From the NCBI GenBank assembly GCA_033026295.1, contig CM065184.1:11101501-11165500 (forward strand): a stretch of 64,000 bases of DNA, in the 5' to 3' direction. The translations under genes and the position numbers were made by a program. This document shows, in pieces, positions 63,246 to 64,000 of the stretch. Source of the DNA: Channa striata. Its lineage: Eukaryota > Chordata > Actinopteri > Anabantiformes > Channidae. Within the stretch, counting starts at the first letter, position 1, and each line of letters begins with the position of its first letter. The notes under the pieces were generated by a model that was given only the letters and a program-made list of their open reading frames with translations, did no database searches and was not told where the DNA came from.

Positions 63246-64000
63246 AATATGAACTCAGTCTGAATTTGTATTTGTTTTTGTGAAACAAAATCTGCTGTAC
63301 TAATATCAGAAGAAACCAATAATAATATTAGGAAGAATAACCTCTTCCCACAGAGGAATATTTTTGACTGCCCTGTCTTCATACTGATCAGCCTTTCACT
63401 TAAAGTGACAGGTGAAATGGCTTCTATGATTTATGTTTTGAGATAGTCAAAAAAAAAACAATTTCCTTGTTTTTTGTTAATTCCCACTGGCGATATCAGG
63501 GGAATTCACACAAAGGACTAATAAAAATGTTTTGAAGAAAAAAAAATTGTATTCATTCTCAGCACTATTAGTTAAAATGTACTCATAAATGTCCAATTTT
63601 GGAAAGAACAAGGTTTTTTGATAAACATTGTAGATTTTCTTAGAAATATAAGTCCAAATTAAGAAAAAAACAACATTACCCTCCAGGAAATATGTATATT
63701 TCTGCAGCATTTGTAAGCTGACTTCTGTGCAGTTGGAAATCATGTAGCTACCCCAAACCCTGCTGGTTGATTGCTTGAGGTTGTTCCCTCCAACACTGCA
63801 TCCGGAGTCACATTGGGTGACTACCCTCATACTAACCTTCCCATGGCCAAAAAGGAAACATAAAAAAATTAAATAATTTAATATACTGTAGGTGCTCTAA
63901 TTCTTTTTGTAGTCCATGTGCCCTGTTGTCTGTTTTAGAAAGTAGTGCGGCCTCCAGGCCCCTCGGGGGAGTGTTTCAAGGCAGCAGCTGCCCACTCAAT
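63246..64000. other. Downstream intergenic sequence
   Basis: AT-rich sequence with A runs. No gene is recognised. The last 60 bases become GC-richer (63945-64000), which may mark the approach of another feature outside the window. Confidence 0.6.

Noticed and set aside
1..64000. CRISPR array, operon, phage or defence system
   Set aside because: All genes are intron-containing vertebrate genes. Tandem repeats here are minisatellites or coding repeats without spacers.

Overview
The window is vertebrate nuclear DNA, most likely from a teleost fish. Three protein-coding genes with GT-AG introns can be read exon by exon: zcchc24 (minus strand, 5' part only), anxa11 (plus, complete) and dlg5 (plus, complete). 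Three signs point to a ray-finned fish. Introns are short for a vertebrate. The proteins match annexin A11 and Discs-large 5 closely but not identically. The interspersed repeats are families I know from fish genomes (Tc1/mariner fossils, tRNA-promoter-bearing repeats). The species cannot be determined.

Layout. 1-470 is a CpG-rich block with a CRE and an E-box, apparently inside the long intron 2 of zcchc24. 471-13603 is the rest of that intron. Zcchc24 exon 2 (13604-13804) and exon 1 (16932-17171) follow, then its CpG-rich 5' region up to about 17520. About 2 kb further on, anxa11 starts in the opposite direction: promoter and non-coding exon 1 near 19340-19512, coding exons 21038-27014, poly(A) signals near 27341-27357. 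A spacer of about 2.7 kb leads to a CpG-rich promoter, and then dlg5: 33 coding exons from 30682 to 61261 and a 3'UTR of about 2 kb ending near 63245. The last 750 bases are AT-rich non-coding DNA.

Gene roles. Zcchc24 is a small CCHC zinc-knuckle protein. Annexin A11 is a calcium-dependent phospholipid-binding protein with a long Pro/Gly/Tyr/Gln-rich N-terminus. Dlg5 is a large MAGUK scaffold: N-terminal region, long coiled coil, PDZ1-PDZ2, a Ser/Pro-rich linker, PDZ3-PDZ4, SH3 and a catalytically dead guanylate-kinase domain. They are neighbours on the chromosome, not an operon or a known shared pathway.

The spliced dlg5 reading frame closes exactly (6087 nt, 2028 residues plus stop). The anxa11 frame closes only if one extra C in the exon 4 repeat is discounted, which is the main coding anomaly. 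Other points worth checking are a frame-compatible candidate cassette exon in dlg5 intron 21, a six-codon upstream ORF overlapping a consensus splice donor in the dlg5 leader, and a CLEAR-like E-box at the anxa11 promoter. I found no novel multi-gene system; this looks like an ordinary, well-conserved vertebrate locus.
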